Positions 17,560 through 26,581 of a DNA stretch of 64,000 nt are shown one piece after another. A program made the translations under genes and the position numbers. A model generated the notes under the pieces. It was not told where the DNA came from, made no database searches, and was given only the letters and a program-made list of their open reading frames with translations. The stretch lies in the NCBI RefSeq assembly GCF_000170895.1, contig NZ_ABCS01000019.1, positions 1-64,000 of the forward strand. The letters are read 5' to 3'. Every line of letters begins with the position of its first letter. The stretch's first letter is position 1. The stretch is from Plesiocystis pacifica SIR-1. GTDB taxonomy: Bacteria > Myxococcota_A > Polyangia > Nannocystales > Nannocystaceae.

Positions 17560-18579
17560 ATGATCACGAGTCCGATCGCGCGCCGTCTTGCGCTCGTCAC
17601 GCTGTTGAGCCCACTGCTCGCTTGTTCCGAAGCGTCGACGGGGAGCTCGAGCGAAGTGGACGCGCCCGCGTCGGCCGAAGTTGACGCCAAGCCTTCGGAC
17701 TCGGAGCCCGCCCCCGAGGCGGGTCAGGACGCCGAGGTCGAGGCGGACGGCGGCGCGGTGTTGGCCAACGGCGCCGCGAACCCGACGGAGGGCAAGGCCG
17801 AGGCGGCCGAGCCGGAGGAGCCCAAGGTCGTCCTGCCCGAGGAGCCCTACCGCGTGCTCTTGCTCGGCGACTCGATGATCGCCACAGGCTTCGGCGCCCT
17901 GCTCGAGGACAAGCTCGACGCCCACCCCCACGTGGTCTGCTACCGCAAGGCCAAGAGCGCCACGGGCCTGGCCCGCCCCGACTTCTACGACTGGTTCGAC
18001 CAGGCCCCGCGCCAGATCGAGTTTCGCAAGCCCGACCTCGTGGTCGTCATCATGGGCGGCAACGACGGTCAGGACATCCCGCCGTGGAAGGGCAGCAAGC
18101 GCGTGCACTGGGAGACCGAGGCGTGGGACGGCGCCTACCGGGCGCGCATGGACGACTTCCTCGGGCGGCTGCGAGAGCCCGTCGAGGGGGAGGACGGCGC
18201 CCGCGTGCTGTGGCTGGGCCTGCCGGCCATGGGCATGCGCAGCCTCGAGAAAAAATTGGTGCTGATCCGCGGGATCCAAAAGGAGGCCGTCGACGCCATC
18301 GGCGAGGGCGGCATCTACCTCGACACCGCGCCCTTCCTCGCTGGCGAGGACGGCAAGCCGCTGAAGCAGGCCGAGGTCGAGGGCAAGGTCCGAGAGCTCC
18401 GCGCCGAAGACGGCATCCACTTCACCATGTCCGGCGCCGAGTACTTCGCCGACAAGGTCTACCCCGAGGTCCTCGGCGTCCTCGAGCTCCCCGACGTCGA
18501 CGTCATCGAGGCCATGAAGAAGGCCGAAGAGGAAGCCGAGGCCGAGGCCGCCGAGGCGGAGCCAACGCCCTCCGAGTGA
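17560..18579 (+). CDS. SGNH-hydrolase (DUF459-like) lipoprotein
   Basis: A 339-residue protein. Residues 1-22 form a lipoprotein signal ending LLSPLLAC; about 70 acidic low-complexity residues follow. The hydrolase domain starts near residue 97: block I GDSM with Ser105, block III GGND with Asn168, block V DGIH with Asp284 and His287. These are the catalytic and oxyanion residues of SGNH esterases. DUF459 members work on cell-envelope polysaccharide acylation. The C-terminus is a Glu/Ala-rich helix. An LysM/MepA endopeptidase gene follows after 33 bp in the same direction, so both probably act in the wall. Confidence 0.8.
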   Translation: MITSPIARRLALVTLLSPLLACSEASTGSSSEVDAPASAEVDAKPSDSEPAPEAGQDAEVEADGGAVLANGAANPTEGKAEAAEPEEPKVVLPEEPYRVLLLGDSMIATGFGALLEDKLDAHPHVVCYRKAKSATGLARPDFYDWFDQAPRQIEFRKPDLVVVIMGGNDGQDIPPWKGSKRVHWETEAWDGAYRARMDDFLGRLREPVEGEDGARVLWLGLPAMGMRSLEKKLVLIRGIQKEAVDAIGEGGIYLDTAPFLAGEDGKPLKQAEVEGKVRELRAEDGIHFTMSGAEYFADKVYPEVLGVLELPDVDVIEAMKKAEEEAEAEAAEAEPTPSE

Positions 18580-18612
18580 CTCGATCGTCCACCCCCCGCG
18601 TCTGACTCATCC

Positions 18613-20100
18613 ATGTCCCATCGCCGCGCCCCCAGCTCCCTCCACCTGCGCTCGCCCTCGCTCCGTCGGCGTCGCACGGGGACATGGCGCGCGCGCTTGG
18701 TCGTCGCGCTGGGTCTGGGCCTGGGCGCGACCGCGAGCCCGGGGATGGCGGGCGCTGGACCTCTGCCCAGCCCCGAGGGGCAGGGCATCGCGCCGCAGGG
18801 GGATGCGAGCGAGGGAGAGGGCCGGCGCGGCGCGCTGGCTGGGCTGCCCTCGCCCGACGAGCTCGAGCGCGTCGCCAAGGTCGTCGAGGCTGCCCCGCCC
18901 GAGGCCGCGAGCGTGCCCGAGACCGGGGGCGAGGAGACCACGACCGACACCGCAGGCGACGAGCCCGACACCGGCGAGAGCGACGCGGTGGTTGAGAAGG
19001 ACGGCGAGCCCGAGGCCGCGCCCGCGGCCAAGCCCGACCCGGCCTACGCCGTCCAGACCCTCAAAAAGCCCAAGTGGATCAAGCACGTGATCATCCCCGG
19101 CGAGCGCCTGGACGAGATCGCGGAGCGCTACCAGGTCCGCAAGGCCTCGCTGATCCGCTGGAACAAGCTCGACCCCAAGAAGCCGCGGATCTACGCCGGG
19201 CGCAAGCTCGCCATCTACACCAAGCACATCCCGCCGCCGCAGCAGAAGATCCAGTACACGGTCAAGCGCGGCGACACCTGGGCCAAGATCGCGGCCGCGC
19301 ACCACGTCGACGCCGACCACCTGCGCCTGCGCTGGAACGCCAAGGTCCCGCGCCGGTTCAAGGCCGGGCAGGAGCTGGTGATCTGGCTCGATCCGATGAA
19401 CGACCCGGCCATGGTCCAGTCGGCCCTCGGCCCGACCAGCGTGGCCGCCAGCGCCGGGACCTCGGCGGCCGTCGCTGCCCGCCCGGCCCTGCCCCTGGTC
19501 AACATTCGTCGCGGCGCCATCTCCTCGGGCAAGCCCAACCGCGGCAAGATCGTCAACGGCCTGCAGCTGCCCGAGAACCCCAAGCTCTACACCATCCGCA
19601 AGCCCGAAGAGTCCTACGGCAGCACCCACACCCTGCACAACCTGCAGCTGGCCATCGCCAACTTCCGCCAGGACACGGGCTACACCGGCGCGATCGTGAT
19701 CGGGGCGATCAGCAAAAAGGGCGGCGGACGCCTGCGCCCGCACAGCTCGCACCAAAGCGGCCGCGACGTGGACATTCGTCTGCCGGTCAAGGCCGGGATC
19801 AAGGGCACCCTCGCCCAGGACAGCAGCGAGGTCGACTGGGACGCGACCTGGGGCCTGATCCGGGCGCTCGTCGCCACGGGCGAGATCCAGTACATCTTCC
19901 TGAGCACCAGCCGGCAAAAGCACCTGCTCAAGGCGGCCAAGCGCGCAGGGGCGAGCAAGGACATGCTCGAGCGGGTGATTCAGCATCCGCGCAAGGCGGG
20001 GACGAACCACGGGATCGTGCGCCACGCGAAGGGGCACACCTCCCACTTCCACATCCGCTTCACCTGCGCCAGCAACGAGTCGCACTGCGAGAGCTATTAG
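18613..20100 (+). CDS. LysM-LysM-MepA-type murein endopeptidase
   Basis: A 495-residue exported protein. A twin-basic N-terminus (RRRRTGTWRARLVVALGLGLG) and Ala-rich cleavage region are followed by an acidic linker to about 150. LysM 1 (about 156-205; IPGERLDEIAERYQV) and LysM 2 (about 213-260; VKRGDTWAKIAAAHHV) bind peptidoglycan. The catalytic domain (about 300-495) matches penicillin-insensitive murein endopeptidase: HSSHQSGRDVDIRL near residues 377-390 and GHTSHFHIRF near 474 supply the zinc ligands. It should cut peptide cross-links between glycan strands. The stop codon overlaps the convergent gene's stop by three bases. Confidence 0.85.
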   Translation: MSHRRAPSSLHLRSPSLRRRRTGTWRARLVVALGLGLGATASPGMAGAGPLPSPEGQGIAPQGDASEGEGRRGALAGLPSPDELERVAKVVEAAPPEAASVPETGGEETTTDTAGDEPDTGESDAVVEKDGEPEAAPAAKPDPAYAVQTLKKPKWIKHVIIPGERLDEIAERYQVRKASLIRWNKLDPKKPRIYAGRKLAIYTKHIPPPQQKIQYTVKRGDTWAKIAAAHHVDADHLRLRWNAKVPRRFKAGQELVIWLDPMNDPAMVQSALGPTSVAASAGTSAAVAARPALPLVNIRRGAISSGKPNRGKIVNGLQLPENPKLYTIRKPEESYGSTHTLHNLQLAIANFRQDTGYTGAIVIGAISKKGGGRLRPHSSHQSGRDVDIRLPVKAGIKGTLAQDSSEVDWDATWGLIRALVATGEIQYIFLSTSRQKHLLKAAKRAGASKDMLERVIQHPRKAGTNHGIVRHAKGHTSHFHIRFTCASNESHCESY

Positions 20101-20405
20101 GTCCCGGTCCCCAGGCCCAGGAGGCCGAACAGGCACCAGCAGACCACGCCAGCGACGGCGAAGATCTGCCCGCGCAGCTGGGTGTGGTGGCGCAGGCCCC
20201 AGACGATCGTCACGGCCGAGGCGGCCAGCCCTCCGATCAAGGTCAGCTTGGTGAGCAGCGGGAAGGGGTAGAGCAGCCCCATCGGGACGCCGATGGTGGC
20301 GCCGAGCAGGGGCACCAACGCCAGCCACAGGGTCCCCTGGGTCACCAGGGACACCGCGGCGAGGGCCGCGAGCAGGGCGACGAGGGCCAGGGCGATCCGC
20401 TTCAT
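20097..20405 (-). CDS. Small four-helix membrane protein
   Basis: A 102-residue protein made almost entirely of three to four hydrophobic segments (about 5-24, 26-47, 50-68, 82-98), with a short polar loop RHHTQLRG. No family is recognised. The ATG at 20405 is chosen because upstream codons read through repeat family A. Its stop overlaps the MepA gene stop tail to tail. A family A repeat copy lies about 100 bp upstream in the same orientation. Confidence 0.6.
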   Translation of the reverse strand: MKRIALALVALLAALAAVSLVTQGTLWLALVPLLGATIGVPMGLLYPFPLLTKLTLIGGLAASAVTIVWGLRHHTQLRGQIFAVAGVVCWCLFGLLGLGTGT

Positions 20406-20510
20406 CGCAGCACAGCTTAGCCGAGCGGTCCGGGTGTGCACCTCGAGTTCACGCGACACCCGGGGCCGCGGGCGTTCAGAGGATCGGCCAGAACAAGTCC
20501 TGTCCGCCCC

Positions 20511-20592
20511 TCTGTCTACTTTAGCCGTCGTGGACGACGCCACGCCCTCACGCCCTCCCTGCCCCACGTCCACGACTCAGAGACTGTCAACG
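20511..20592 (-). repeat. Dispersed repeat family A, copy C
   Basis: Read on the minus strand: half of a hairpin (GACAGTCTCTG), then GTCGTGGAC (20568-20576) and its complement GTCCACGAC (20527-20535) enclosing the G-rich loop, then TAAAGTAGACAG. The loop has a local duplication of about 9 nt (agggcgtg twice). The second hairpin of other copies is not intact. It directs toward the small membrane-protein gene starting at 20405 and is followed on its other side by repeat family D. Confidence 0.8.
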
Positions 20593-20598
20593 AATCCA

Positions 20599-20727
20599 CG
20601 CCCCCGCTTAGGGGGGCGACCACCAGCCCCCTCAAGGGCACGAACCCCATTGCCCATCAAGCCAAAGCGGAGGAGCGGAGCGACGAAGCGCCCCCGCTCC
20701 CAGGCGGCTGTGGGGGCAAAGTAGAGT
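20599..20727. repeat. Dispersed repeat family D, copy 1
   Basis: About 125 bp, opening with an inverted repeat (CGCCCCC ... GGGGGCG), then GACCACCAG, AAGGGCACGAACCCCATTGC, and GCGGAGGAGCGGAGCGACGA. The same order and spacing are found at 40606-40727, with about 70-75% identity by eye. It ends at the stop codon of selA. Together with family A copy C it fills the whole 322-bp gap between selA and the small membrane-protein gene. Confidence 0.8.
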
Positions 20728-22125
20728 TCAGGGAGTCAGCGCGCGCAGGGGGCCGAGCAGGCGCTCGTCGTCGACGCCGTGAAGCGTCCGAAGATCGAGC
20801 CACAGCCGCTCGTCGTGGACGCGCGCGATGATGGGCGGATTGCCCCGTCGTAGGGTCGCGGCGGCGCGGTGAGCCTTGGCGACCGGCGGCACGAGGGCGA
20901 AGCTGTCGAGGTCCTCGCCGGGGAGCGAGCCCCCACCAATGGTCGCGCGGCTGGGCTGGAGGGCGGACTCGGGCCAACCGAGGGCGGCGCACAGCTCGAG
21001 GCCGCGGGCCCGCAAGGCCTCGGCGGGAACCATGGCCTGGGTGTGCAGCGGAAGGTCCGGCACGTCGGGCTTCCCCGCCTCGGGAGCCCGGGCGTGGGCG
21101 AGCGCGGTCGCGTGAATCGCCGCGAGCGCGGTCTTCCCCGGCCGCAGCGCTCGCGCCAGCGGATGGCGACGGCAGCGAGCGATCGCCGCGGCATCCCCCG
21201 CGAGGATCCCCGCCTGCGGCCCCCCGAGGAGCTTGTCCCCCGAGAAGGTCACCAGCGTGGCCCCAGCCTGAATGTGGCTGGCAACCGTGGGCTCGCCAGG
21301 GGGCAGCCCGTGCCCGAGCGAGCCGCTGCCGAGGTCGGCGATCAACGGCAAGCCGCGCTCGCGGGCGAGCTTGGCGAGGGCGGGGAGCTCGACCTCGCGG
21401 ACGAAGCCCGACTGCACGAAGTTGCTGGGGTGGACCCAGAGCAGGGCGGAGACCTCGGCCTGGGCGTAGTCGCGGAGGTGGGTGCGGTTGGTGCTGCCGA
21501 TCGCGACCAGCGGCACGCCCCCGGCGGCGGCCATGTCGGCGACGCGGAAGCTGTCGCCGATCTCGACGTGCTGGCCCCGGGACAGGGCGACGCCGGTCGG
21601 GTGCTGCTTGGTCGGCGAGACGCCCAGGGCGGAGCAGGCGAGCAGCAAGGCGGCGGCGCCGTTGTTGACGACGTGCACGTCCTCGGCCTCGAACAGGGCG
21701 GCGAGCAGGGGGCGCAGGTAGGCGAAGCGGCTGCCGCGGGCGCCGGTGCGCAGATCGATCTCGAGGTCGCAGGTCCCGGCGGCGGCGGCCATGGCCGCGA
21801 TCGCGGCGGCGCCGAGGGGGGCCCGGCCGATGTTGGTGTGCAGCAGCACGCCGGTCGCGTTGATCACTGGGCGCGGGTGGGGCTGGGCGAGGGCCTCGAG
21901 GCGCTCGCGGACCCGGGCGGCGAGGGCGTCGGCGTCGGCGACCTCGACGGCCTTGGCAGGCTTGGCCTCGAGCACGCGCGCGCGCTCGCTGGCGATGGCG
22001 TCGACGACGAAGCGGTGGACGAGGCGGCGTCGCCAGGGCAGCGCGGCGAGCTCGGGGTGGTCGAGGACGCGATCGACCTTGGGCAGGTGGCGCAGCGCGG
22101 CGAGGGCAGAGGCGGGTCGGGTCAT
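20728..22125 (-). CDS. selA: L-seryl-tRNA(Sec) selenium transferase
   Basis: A 465-residue PLP enzyme that converts seryl-tRNA(Sec) to selenocysteinyl-tRNA(Sec) with selenophosphate. The N-terminal helical tRNA-binding region includes LPKVDRVLDHPELAALPWRR. The catalytic domain has PRPVINATGVLLHTNIGRAP (about 85-104) and the PLP-lysine motif SGDKLLGGPQAG with Lys298. Length fits the family (460-470). The ATG overlaps the FHA gene stop (ATGA). Neither selB, selD nor a tRNA-Sec gene is visible in this window, so the other parts of the pathway must lie elsewhere. Confidence 0.93.
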   Translation of the reverse strand: MTRPASALAALRHLPKVDRVLDHPELAALPWRRRLVHRFVVDAIASERARVLEAKPAKAVEVADADALAARVRERLEALAQPHPRPVINATGVLLHTNIGRAPLGAAAIAAMAAAAGTCDLEIDLRTGARGSRFAYLRPLLAALFEAEDVHVVNNGAAALLLACSALGVSPTKQHPTGVALSRGQHVEIGDSFRVADMAAAGGVPLVAIGSTNRTHLRDYAQAEVSALLWVHPSNFVQSGFVREVELPALAKLARERGLPLIADLGSGSLGHGLPPGEPTVASHIQAGATLVTFSGDKLLGGPQAGILAGDAAAIARCRRHPLARALRPGKTALAAIHATALAHARAPEAGKPDVPDLPLHTQAMVPAEALRARGLELCAALGWPESALQPSRATIGGGSLPGEDLDSFALVPPVAKAHRAAATLRRGNPPIIARVHDERLWLDLRTLHGVDDERLLGPLRALTP

Positions 22126-22604
22126 GGCAAGAGCAGCGAGGCGACGACGAGGAGGGCGAAGGCGGCCGCGAAGGTGAGGGGCAGGGCCAGCGAGGGCTGG
22201 CGAGGCGCCGGGCCGGCGGCGGTCGAGGGGTCCGCGGCCTCGGCCGGCTGGGCGCGCGGGCGTCGGAGGGTGACCTCGCCCTCGCGCTCGAGCAGCGCGG
22301 CGACGCGTTCGCCGGGGTGGTGCAGGGTCAGCGAGAGCTCGCCCAGCTCGACGCGCGAGCCGTCGCGCAAGCGGGCGCGGGTGCAGGCTCGGCCGTCGAC
22401 GCGCAGCCCGTTCTTGCTGTCGAGGTCGACCAGCTCCGCGCCGTCTTCGAACACCTCGAGCCGGGCGTGGCGGCGGGACACGTCGGGGTGTTCGATGCGC
22501 AGGTCGGCGTCCGGATCGCGGCCCAGGACGTAGCGACCGACGCCGAGGGCGTGGGCCCGCGACGGGTCCTCGCCTTCGAGCAGTCGCGCCAGGGGCTTCG
22601 CCAT
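22122..22604 (-). CDS. FHA-domain protein with C-terminal membrane anchor
   Basis: A 160-residue protein. Residues about 20-95 are a forkhead-associated domain: GRYVLGRDPDADLRIEHPDVSRRHARL and VDLDSKNGLRVDG, with the Arg, Ser-Arg-Arg-His and Asn of a phosphothreonine-binding site. A Pro/Ala linker leads to a single C-terminal hydrophobic segment (about 139-159), so the FHA domain faces the cytoplasm from a tail anchor. Such proteins read Ser/Thr-kinase signals. Its stop overlaps the selA start, so the two are cotranscribed; ComEC starts the unit about 50 bp upstream. Confidence 0.8.
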   Translation of the reverse strand: MAKPLARLLEGEDPSRAHALGVGRYVLGRDPDADLRIEHPDVSRRHARLEVFEDGAELVDLDSKNGLRVDGRACTRARLRDGSRVELGELSLTLHHPGERVAALLEREGEVTLRRPRAQPAEAADPSTAAGPAPRQPSLALPLTFAAAFALLVVASLLLP

Positions 22605-22653
22605 GGGCGGCAGCTTAGCCTCGCGGCGGCGCCCCACAAAAGAAGGCGCCGGG

Positions 22654-24708
22654 TCAGTCGATGGCGATCCAGCGCCCCTCGAGCCGACACCAGCGCTCGG
22701 TGCCGCGGGCGAGCACCCACGCTCGGCCGTGTCCGCCCTGTCGCCACCGACACGCGCGCAGGGCCGCGCGGACCTCGGCCCGGGCGGGGGCGGGGCATCG
22801 TTGCGGGTCCGTCGTTGGATATGCGGAGACCCCGAACTCGGCCTCGCGCAGCGCAACGACCAGGGCTCGGCTGCGCGGGTCCAGGGTTGGAACGGTCGCG
22901 GGTTCGGCAGCGGTCGGCGGCAGCCGGGGCGAGACGTGCACGAGTCGGTCGACGCCGTGACGCTCGAGCAGCTCGACCCAAGCCCGGCCCGACGCGATCG
23001 GCCGAAACAGGCAGGCCGCGCCAGGCTCGTCGGGCGCGGCGACGAGCAGCGCGCGCGAGGACACGGAGCCCACGGCGACCCAGTCGAAGGTCCGCGCGAG
23101 GGGGTCGGGTTCGGCCTCGTCTGAGCCACCGCGCGGGACCAGCACGAGGGCGAGGGCGGCGACGCAGGCGAGCTTGGGCGGGAGCCAGCGCGACGGGGAC
23201 GGGACGGGCTCGGGGCTTCGAGCGCGGCGCAGCCGGTGCCCGAGCAGGGCGAGGGCGGCGAGCCCCGCGAGGGCGCCGGGTCCGGCCGAGGGGACCTCCG
23301 CGAGGACTTCGGCGAAGCTGAGGATCGGCGCTGCGAGGGCGCGGGCGGGCTCGACGGTCTGCCAGCCGAGCACCGGCGCGGCGAGGACCCCCGCGAGGGC
23401 GGCGGGCATCAGCAGGGCGAACACCGGGAGCGCGAGGGCGTTGGCGACGAGGCCGTGGAGCGGCGCGTGGCCAAAGTGCGCCACGCTGACCGGCGCGGTC
23501 GCCCAGCTGATCCGCCAGCTCAGCGCCAGCACGTCTGCGGGGGAGCGCTCCGCGGGCGCGGTGACGATCGCGGCCATCGCGGTGAGCGAGAGCTGAAAGC
23601 CCGGATCGAACAGCCAGCGCGGGCACAGCAGGAGCATCCCCGCGGCGACGCAGGCCAGCAATGTGGGCGGGTGCGTCGGCCGACCCACGATCACCCCGAG
23701 GTCGAGGGCGACGAGCATGGCCGCCGCGCGCAGGGCCGAAGGCGGCGCGCCGGTCAGCCCCAGGTAGGCCGCGAGCGGGATCCAGGTCAGCGCCACCGTG
23801 GCCCGCGGGGACCAGGCGAGCAGACCTCCGAGGCGCCGGGCGAGCTGCTGCAGCCACAGGGCCGCGAGGGTCACGTGCAGCCCGGACACGGCGATCAGGT
23901 GACCCAGGCCCGCGCGCCGCAGCTGATCGCGTCGCTCGGGGCGGAGCGCGGCGGCCATGCCCAGGGCCGTGGCGACGACCAGCCCGCCCCGGTCGTCACC
24001 CCGGGTCTGCGCCCAAGCGCGCTGCCGCCCCTGGGCGACCCAGCGCCAGTAGGGGCTGGAGGCTGGCTCGCCGCGCTCCCAGATGCCGAGCTCTGGCCCG
24101 AGATCCACGGCGCCGTCGAAGGGCGAGGCGAGCTCGTCCATGCCCGTTGGGCGGAAAGCGCGCGCCTCGATCGCCACGCGTTGACCGTGCCAGCGCGGGC
24201 AGACCTCGGCCGGCGCGGACACGAGGACCGTCGGTGCAGCCAGCTCGGCCAGCTCGCTCAGGGGGGAGGGGAGGCTGGGTCGCTCGGGGTCGCGGAGCCG
24301 GATTCGGCAGCGGGGCCCCGGACGGCTCGCGCCGACGACTGTATACTCGCGCAGTTGTGTCGGACCGTGGCGCTGGGCCGATCGCAGCGTCGCGTCGGGC
24401 GGATGGCTCAACCCGCGGACCGCGGCCAGGCAACTCAGGGCCGCAGCGAGGGCGATCGCTCGGTCGAGCTGCGGCGCGGCGTGGGGCGGTCGGGCATCCG
24501 TGAGCCAGGTGGCGAGGGCGAAGGCGGCAGCGGCAGCGAGGGCAGCCAGGATGGCCGCGAGCAGGCCTTGGCCCGGGTCGAGGGCGGTCCAGCGGGCGAT
24601 CGCAGCACCCAGGGCGACGCCGAGGATGGAGGTCAGGGCGAGCAGCGTGGTCCTCACGACTCGTCGTCGGCCCGCGGCCCCCGGCCTTGCACCAAGGATT
24701 TGTTCCAC
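22654..24708 (-). CDS. ComEC/Rec2-type DNA-uptake channel with degenerate beta-lactamase domain
   Basis: A 684-residue membrane protein. Two or three N-terminal membrane segments are followed by the DUF4131-like region (about 95-220) and the competence domain with HLIAVSGLHVTLAALWLQQL (about 270-290), the hallmark of ComEC. Further membrane segments run to about 500. The C-terminal part aligns in position with the metallo-beta-lactamase-like domain, but the expected DVGQGD and HxHxDH metal motifs read VGSVSSRALL and VSPRLPP. The channel part should move single-stranded DNA across the inner membrane; the nuclease function looks lost. Confidence 0.8.
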   Translation of the reverse strand: MEQILGARPGAAGRRRVVRTTLLALTSILGVALGAAIARWTALDPGQGLLAAILAALAAAAAFALATWLTDARPPHAAPQLDRAIALAAALSCLAAVRGLSHPPDATLRSAQRHGPTQLREYTVVGASRPGPRCRIRLRDPERPSLPSPLSELAELAAPTVLVSAPAEVCPRWHGQRVAIEARAFRPTGMDELASPFDGAVDLGPELGIWERGEPASSPYWRWVAQGRQRAWAQTRGDDRGGLVVATALGMAAALRPERRDQLRRAGLGHLIAVSGLHVTLAALWLQQLARRLGGLLAWSPRATVALTWIPLAAYLGLTGAPPSALRAAAMLVALDLGVIVGRPTHPPTLLACVAAGMLLLCPRWLFDPGFQLSLTAMAAIVTAPAERSPADVLALSWRISWATAPVSVAHFGHAPLHGLVANALALPVFALLMPAALAGVLAAPVLGWQTVEPARALAAPILSFAEVLAEVPSAGPGALAGLAALALLGHRLRRARSPEPVPSPSRWLPPKLACVAALALVLVPRGGSDEAEPDPLARTFDWVAVGSVSSRALLVAAPDEPGAACLFRPIASGRAWVELLERHGVDRLVHVSPRLPPTAAEPATVPTLDPRSRALVVALREAEFGVSAYPTTDPQRCPAPARAEVRAALRACRWRQGGHGRAWVLARGTERWCRLEGRWIAID

Positions 24709-24743
24709 TTCGCCCGCCGAACGACCTACACTCGCAGGCGGCC

Positions 24744-26483
24744 GTGCTCTTCACGAAGATATGGACCGCCGTTCTTGCCGTCTTGGCCACCGCTTGCCTG
24801 GCCGGCATGTACCTGCTCTCGACCGGCTCGTCCGGCGGCTTTGACGAGGCTGACGAAGCCGCCGTCCGGGCGATCACCGAGGCCGGCATGGCCGCCCTCG
24901 CGTCGGACATCAACGCCTCCCCGGTGTCCCTCGGCCCCTCGGTGCTCGGTGACACCCGGCTCAAGGAAGCCCTCGAGCGTCCGGCCGTCGGCGACGAAGA
25001 GGAGGGATCCCTCGTCGAGATCTTCGACACCGTCGCCTACGAGTCCCTGCTCAATCAGAACCCGCTGATGAGCATGGCGGTGGTCGACAAGAGCGGGAAC
25101 ATCCTCGCCCGCGCCGGCTTCGACAAGGAGCTCTTCGACCAGGCCGTGAAGGCCCCGGGCGTGTCCGACAGCCTGACCTTCGACGAGGACGGGCTGATCT
25201 CGGCGAGCCTCGGCGGCAAGCTCCACGCGGTCAAGGTCTCGCGCCCCCTCGCCCAAAATCGCAGGCTGGTCACCATCCAGGCCGTCGAGCTGGGCGGCGG
25301 CTCCTTCTTCCGGCGCGTGGTCGGCACGGAGAACCCGGCGGGCCTCGTGCAAGACGGCGCCATCTTCGGCGAGGCGATCGGCTCGGCCAAGACCGAGGAG
25401 CTCACCGGCTGGCTCGGCGAACACCTCAACGACGTGCCCCCCGAGGGCGCCAGCCAGGCCTTTCAGCTCGGCAAGGGTCCCAACGCGCGCCTCGGCGCGG
25501 CCGCGCGCGTGCCAGGTCCTGCGGGCAAGGGCAAGGCCGGCCTGGTCTTCGTGGTGCTGTCGGGCAAGACCCTGAGCTCGACCAAGACCGACATGCAGAC
25601 GGCGCTCAAGGTGGCGCTGGCCAAGGGAGGCCTCGGCCCGACGGGCTGGGGCCTGGTCGCGGGCCTGCTCATCATCAGCTTGGTGCTGACCTTCTACCTG
25701 CCCTTCCTCGAGTACAACACGCCCCTGCGCCGGCTCATGAGCGAGTTCAACGGCATCACCGAGGGCAAGCAGCACGAGATCAACCACGACCGCTACGGCG
25801 GCGAGGTCGGCCGCGTGGGCAAGGCGGCGCAGCTGGCCATGGAAGCCCTGCGCGTGTCCTGGGAAGAGGAGATGTCCGACATCGACCCGAGCAGCTCGGG
25901 CGTCCGCTCGCGGACCCACAGCACCCGGAGCTTGCGCGGCGTGGGCCGTCGGCGCGGCAGCACGCGGAGCAACAAGCGGGTCACCGGCTCGCAGGACGCC
26001 GTGCGCGAGGAGCCCCAGAGCTCGTCGATGCACGAGGACGAGGACGACGTCGCGGCGATCGATCTGCCCGGCGCCTCGCCCTCCCCCGTCGAGCGTCACG
26101 CCTCGGCCGAGGGACCGGCGCGCAAGAAGAAGGCGGCTGCCCGGCCGGCCCCGAGCCTGTCCGACCCCGAGCCGGCGGCCGCGCCTGCGTTCAACGACGA
26201 GGTCTCCGCCGGGCCGATCGGCTTCGACGACGACGACTCGATCAGCCTCGCCGACGCGGGCCAGGACCGGGAGTCCTACTACAAGTCGATCTACAAGGAA
26301 TTCGTCGAGACCAAGCAGGCCTGCGGCGAGAACGTCGACAGCTTCCCCTACGAGAAATTCGCCAAGAAGCTGCGCAAGCAGAGCGACTCGTTGCTGGCCA
26401 AGCCGGAGGTCAAGGACGTGGAGTTCAGCGTCTACGTCAAGGACGGCAAGGCAGCGCTCAAGGCCAAGATCATCAAGGTCTAG
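24744..26483 (+). CDS. MXAN_5187-like membrane protein
   Basis: A 579-residue protein, GTG start chosen because it directly precedes the first membrane segment (residues about 4-22). Residues 25-290 form an extracytoplasmic sensor-like domain. A second membrane segment (about 300-322, GWGLVAGLLIISLVLTFYLP) leads to a short HAMP-like helix (RRLMSEFNGITEGKQHEI). After a Ser/Arg-rich and acidic linker comes a compact C-terminal domain of about 65 residues (YYKSIYKEFVETKQACGENV and following) that I recognise as the MXAN_5187 C-terminal domain of myxobacteria. No kinase or methyl-accepting region is present. Role unknown; the layout is that of a signalling receptor. Confidence 0.75.
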   Translation: MLFTKIWTAVLAVLATACLAGMYLLSTGSSGGFDEADEAAVRAITEAGMAALASDINASPVSLGPSVLGDTRLKEALERPAVGDEEEGSLVEIFDTVAYESLLNQNPLMSMAVVDKSGNILARAGFDKELFDQAVKAPGVSDSLTFDEDGLISASLGGKLHAVKVSRPLAQNRRLVTIQAVELGGGSFFRRVVGTENPAGLVQDGAIFGEAIGSAKTEELTGWLGEHLNDVPPEGASQAFQLGKGPNARLGAAARVPGPAGKGKAGLVFVVLSGKTLSSTKTDMQTALKVALAKGGLGPTGWGLVAGLLIISLVLTFYLPFLEYNTPLRRLMSEFNGITEGKQHEINHDRYGGEVGRVGKAAQLAMEALRVSWEEEMSDIDPSSSGVRSRTHSTRSLRGVGRRRGSTRSNKRVTGSQDAVREEPQSSSMHEDEDDVAAIDLPGASPSPVERHASAEGPARKKKAAARPAPSLSDPEPAAAPAFNDEVSAGPIGFDDDDSISLADAGQDRESYYKSIYKEFVETKQACGENVDSFPYEKFAKKLRKQSDSLLAKPEVKDVEFSVYVKDGKAALKAKIIKV

Positions 26484-26581
26484 GCTGACGCGGCGGTGGC
26501 TCTTGGGACGAGTTGTCTCGAGCCCAACGCTTCGATAAATCCAAAGTGCGCCGTGGTCGCGGGCTGCTACAATCGCAGCTC

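Noticed and set aside
20599..20727. Family D repeat as a tRNA-Sec gene beside selA
   Set aside because: No T-arm consensus, no anticodon UCA arm and no CCA-compatible acceptor pairing; a second copy exists away from selA.
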